NCBI GenBank assembly: GCA_003506745.1
Contig: DNYQ01000110.1
Span: forward strand, 1-6,780
DNA length: 6,780 nt
Origin: Syntrophaceae bacterium
GTDB lineage: Bacteria; Desulfobacterota; Syntrophia; Syntrophales; Smithellaceae
Reading direction: 5' to 3'
Below are positions 6,136 through 6,780 of the stretch, piece after piece. The stretch's first letter is position 1. Each line of letters opens with the position of its first letter. The translations under genes were made by a program, and so were the position numbers. The notes under the pieces were generated by a model. It searched no databases and was not told the DNA's origin. It saw only the letters and a list, made by a program, of their open reading frames with translations.

Positions 6136-6156
6136 CCTTCAGCCTCCAGCCTTCGG
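6136..6156 (-). repeat. Degenerate heptanucleotide tandem array after fmt stop
   Basis: On the plus strand this reads as three back-to-back 7-base units: CCTTCAG, CCTCCAG, CCTTCGG. It abuts the fmt stop codon (6159-6157) with no gap and lies in the 65-base fmt-rsmB spacer. The same unit recurs, in the same orientation, at 24-50 across the stop codon of the last gene in the window. The unit pattern is seen directly; its origin and function are unknown. It is too short for CRISPR and has no spacers. Confidence 0.6.
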
Positions 6157-6780
6157 TTATCCCAGCAAGGTTCCAGGTTTCAGTGGATAGCCGCGCAGAA
6201 AGTCGTGAATAGGCATCCTTTTTTTCCCCGCCAGTTGAACTTCTTTCAATACGACACAGCCGTCGGATGCCGTGACGGGTAAGCCTGTGGCGTTGACAGG
6301 TTTGACAATGCCCGGCGGCTGAATGACGGGACCCGGCTGGGCAACGGCGCTAAAAATCTTCAGGGTCTGTTCTTTTAGAGACGTATAGGCCGCAGGCGTT
6401 GGACTCAGGCCGCGGATGAGATTGACGATGCCGGCAGCCGTGTCGTGCCAGTTGATTTGGCCTGTTTCCTTGTTTAGCCGGGGAGCGAAAGTTACGCCGG
6501 CTGGATCCTGTTTTTGTCTTCGGGCGGCGCTGGAAACCACCTGTTCAATGGTTTTAAGAAGCAATATTGCACCGAGTTTTGCCAGACGGTCATGCAGTTC
6601 ACCGTAAGTCTCGGTGGCTCCAATCGGTGTTTCTGCCTGCGAAAGGATATCGCCGGAATCCATTCCTTCATCCATCAGCATAATCGTCACGCCGGTTTGG
6701 GTTTCACCCCGGATGATACTCCAGTTCAGGGGTGCCGCGCCGCGATATTTGGGCAAAAGTGACGGATGGATGTTGAGGCA
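6157..6780 (-). CDS. fmt: Methionyl-tRNA formyltransferase, partial (N-terminus beyond window edge)
   Basis: Transfers a formyl group from 10-formyltetrahydrofolate to the amino group of Met-tRNAfMet in the cytoplasm, making the initiator tRNA. The reading frame is open to the window edge, giving 207 visible residues; the first visible one corresponds to about residue 104 of the roughly 315-residue E. coli protein. Visible are the catalytic NIH motif (N3, H5 of the visible part, equivalent to N106 and H108), SLLPKYRGAAP at 7-17, and MDEGMDSGD at 36-44. D41 lies 38 residues after the Asn, as D144 does in E. coli, so the catalytic triad is complete. The C-terminal tRNA-binding domain follows a Pro-rich linker (about 149-161) and ends with VVLKEVQLAGKK and a PGTLLG tail. 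The TTG at 6756 is an internal Leu codon, not a start. The stop is TAA at 6159-6157, immediately followed by a heptamer array. rsmB lies 65 bases downstream, a common fmt-rsmB pairing. Confidence 0.97.
   Translation of the reverse strand, partial: CLNIHPSLLPKYRGAAPLNWSIIRGETQTGVTIMLMDEGMDSGDILSQAETPIGATETYGELHDRLAKLGAILLLKTIEQVVSSAARRQKQDPAGVTFAPRLNKETGQINWHDTAAGIVNLIRGLSPTPAAYTSLKEQTLKIFSAVAQPGPVIQPPGIVKPVNATGLPVTASDGCVVLKEVQLAGKKRMPIHDFLRGYPLKPGTLLG

Noticed and set aside
6157..6756. fmt starting at TTG 6756 as a complete short gene
   Set aside because: The frame stays open to the window edge and the catalytic NIH motif lies upstream of that codon, so the gene is truncated by the window, not short.

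Overview
The window is an ordinary, densely packed bacterial chromosomal segment. All eight recognisable genes lie on the minus strand, so transcription runs from the high-coordinate end to the low-coordinate end. The gene set and order (fmt next to rsmB, a long-form PurC of about 290 residues, a DUF3568-type lipoprotein, a free-standing UPF0104/flippase-like membrane protein) suggest a Gram-negative Desulfobacterota/deltaproteobacterium, perhaps near Syntrophales. That placement is an inference from recalled family distributions; no 16S or other strong marker is present.

Layout in transcription order. (1) 6780-6157: fmt, methionyl-tRNA formyltransferase, with its N-terminal third cut off by the window edge. 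(2) 6091-4745: rsmB (sun/fmu), the 16S rRNA m5C967 methyltransferase. (3) 4684-4055: a glyoxalase-II-like metallo-beta-lactamase-fold hydrolase. (4) 4039-3158: purC, SAICAR synthetase, whose ribosome-binding site overlaps the hydrolase stop codon. (5) A strong intrinsic terminator at 3081-3113, directly preceded by a possible promoter at 3114-3141. (6) 3067-2669: a small TPR-like protein that starts with TTG. (7) 2672-1614: dnaJ, sharing an ATGA overlap with the TPR gene. (8) 1521-1120: a DUF3568-like lipoprotein with its own predicted promoter. (9) A probable terminator at 1057-1095. (10) 1026-40: a polytopic UPF0104/LPG_synthase_TM-family protein. No gene-free stretch exceeds 300 bases; the longest is about 98 bases.

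Functionally this is mostly housekeeping: initiator-tRNA formylation and rRNA methylation (translation), a purine biosynthesis step, a co-chaperone with a TPR partner, and two envelope proteins. I see no mobile element, tRNA, rRNA, CRISPR array, phage gene or defence system, and I do not claim a new system. The points most worth a second look are the promoter/terminator overlap ahead of the TPR-dnaJ pair, and two degenerate heptanucleotide (CCTTCAG) tandem arrays that sit exactly at the stop codons of fmt and of the membrane-protein gene, about 6.1 kb apart.
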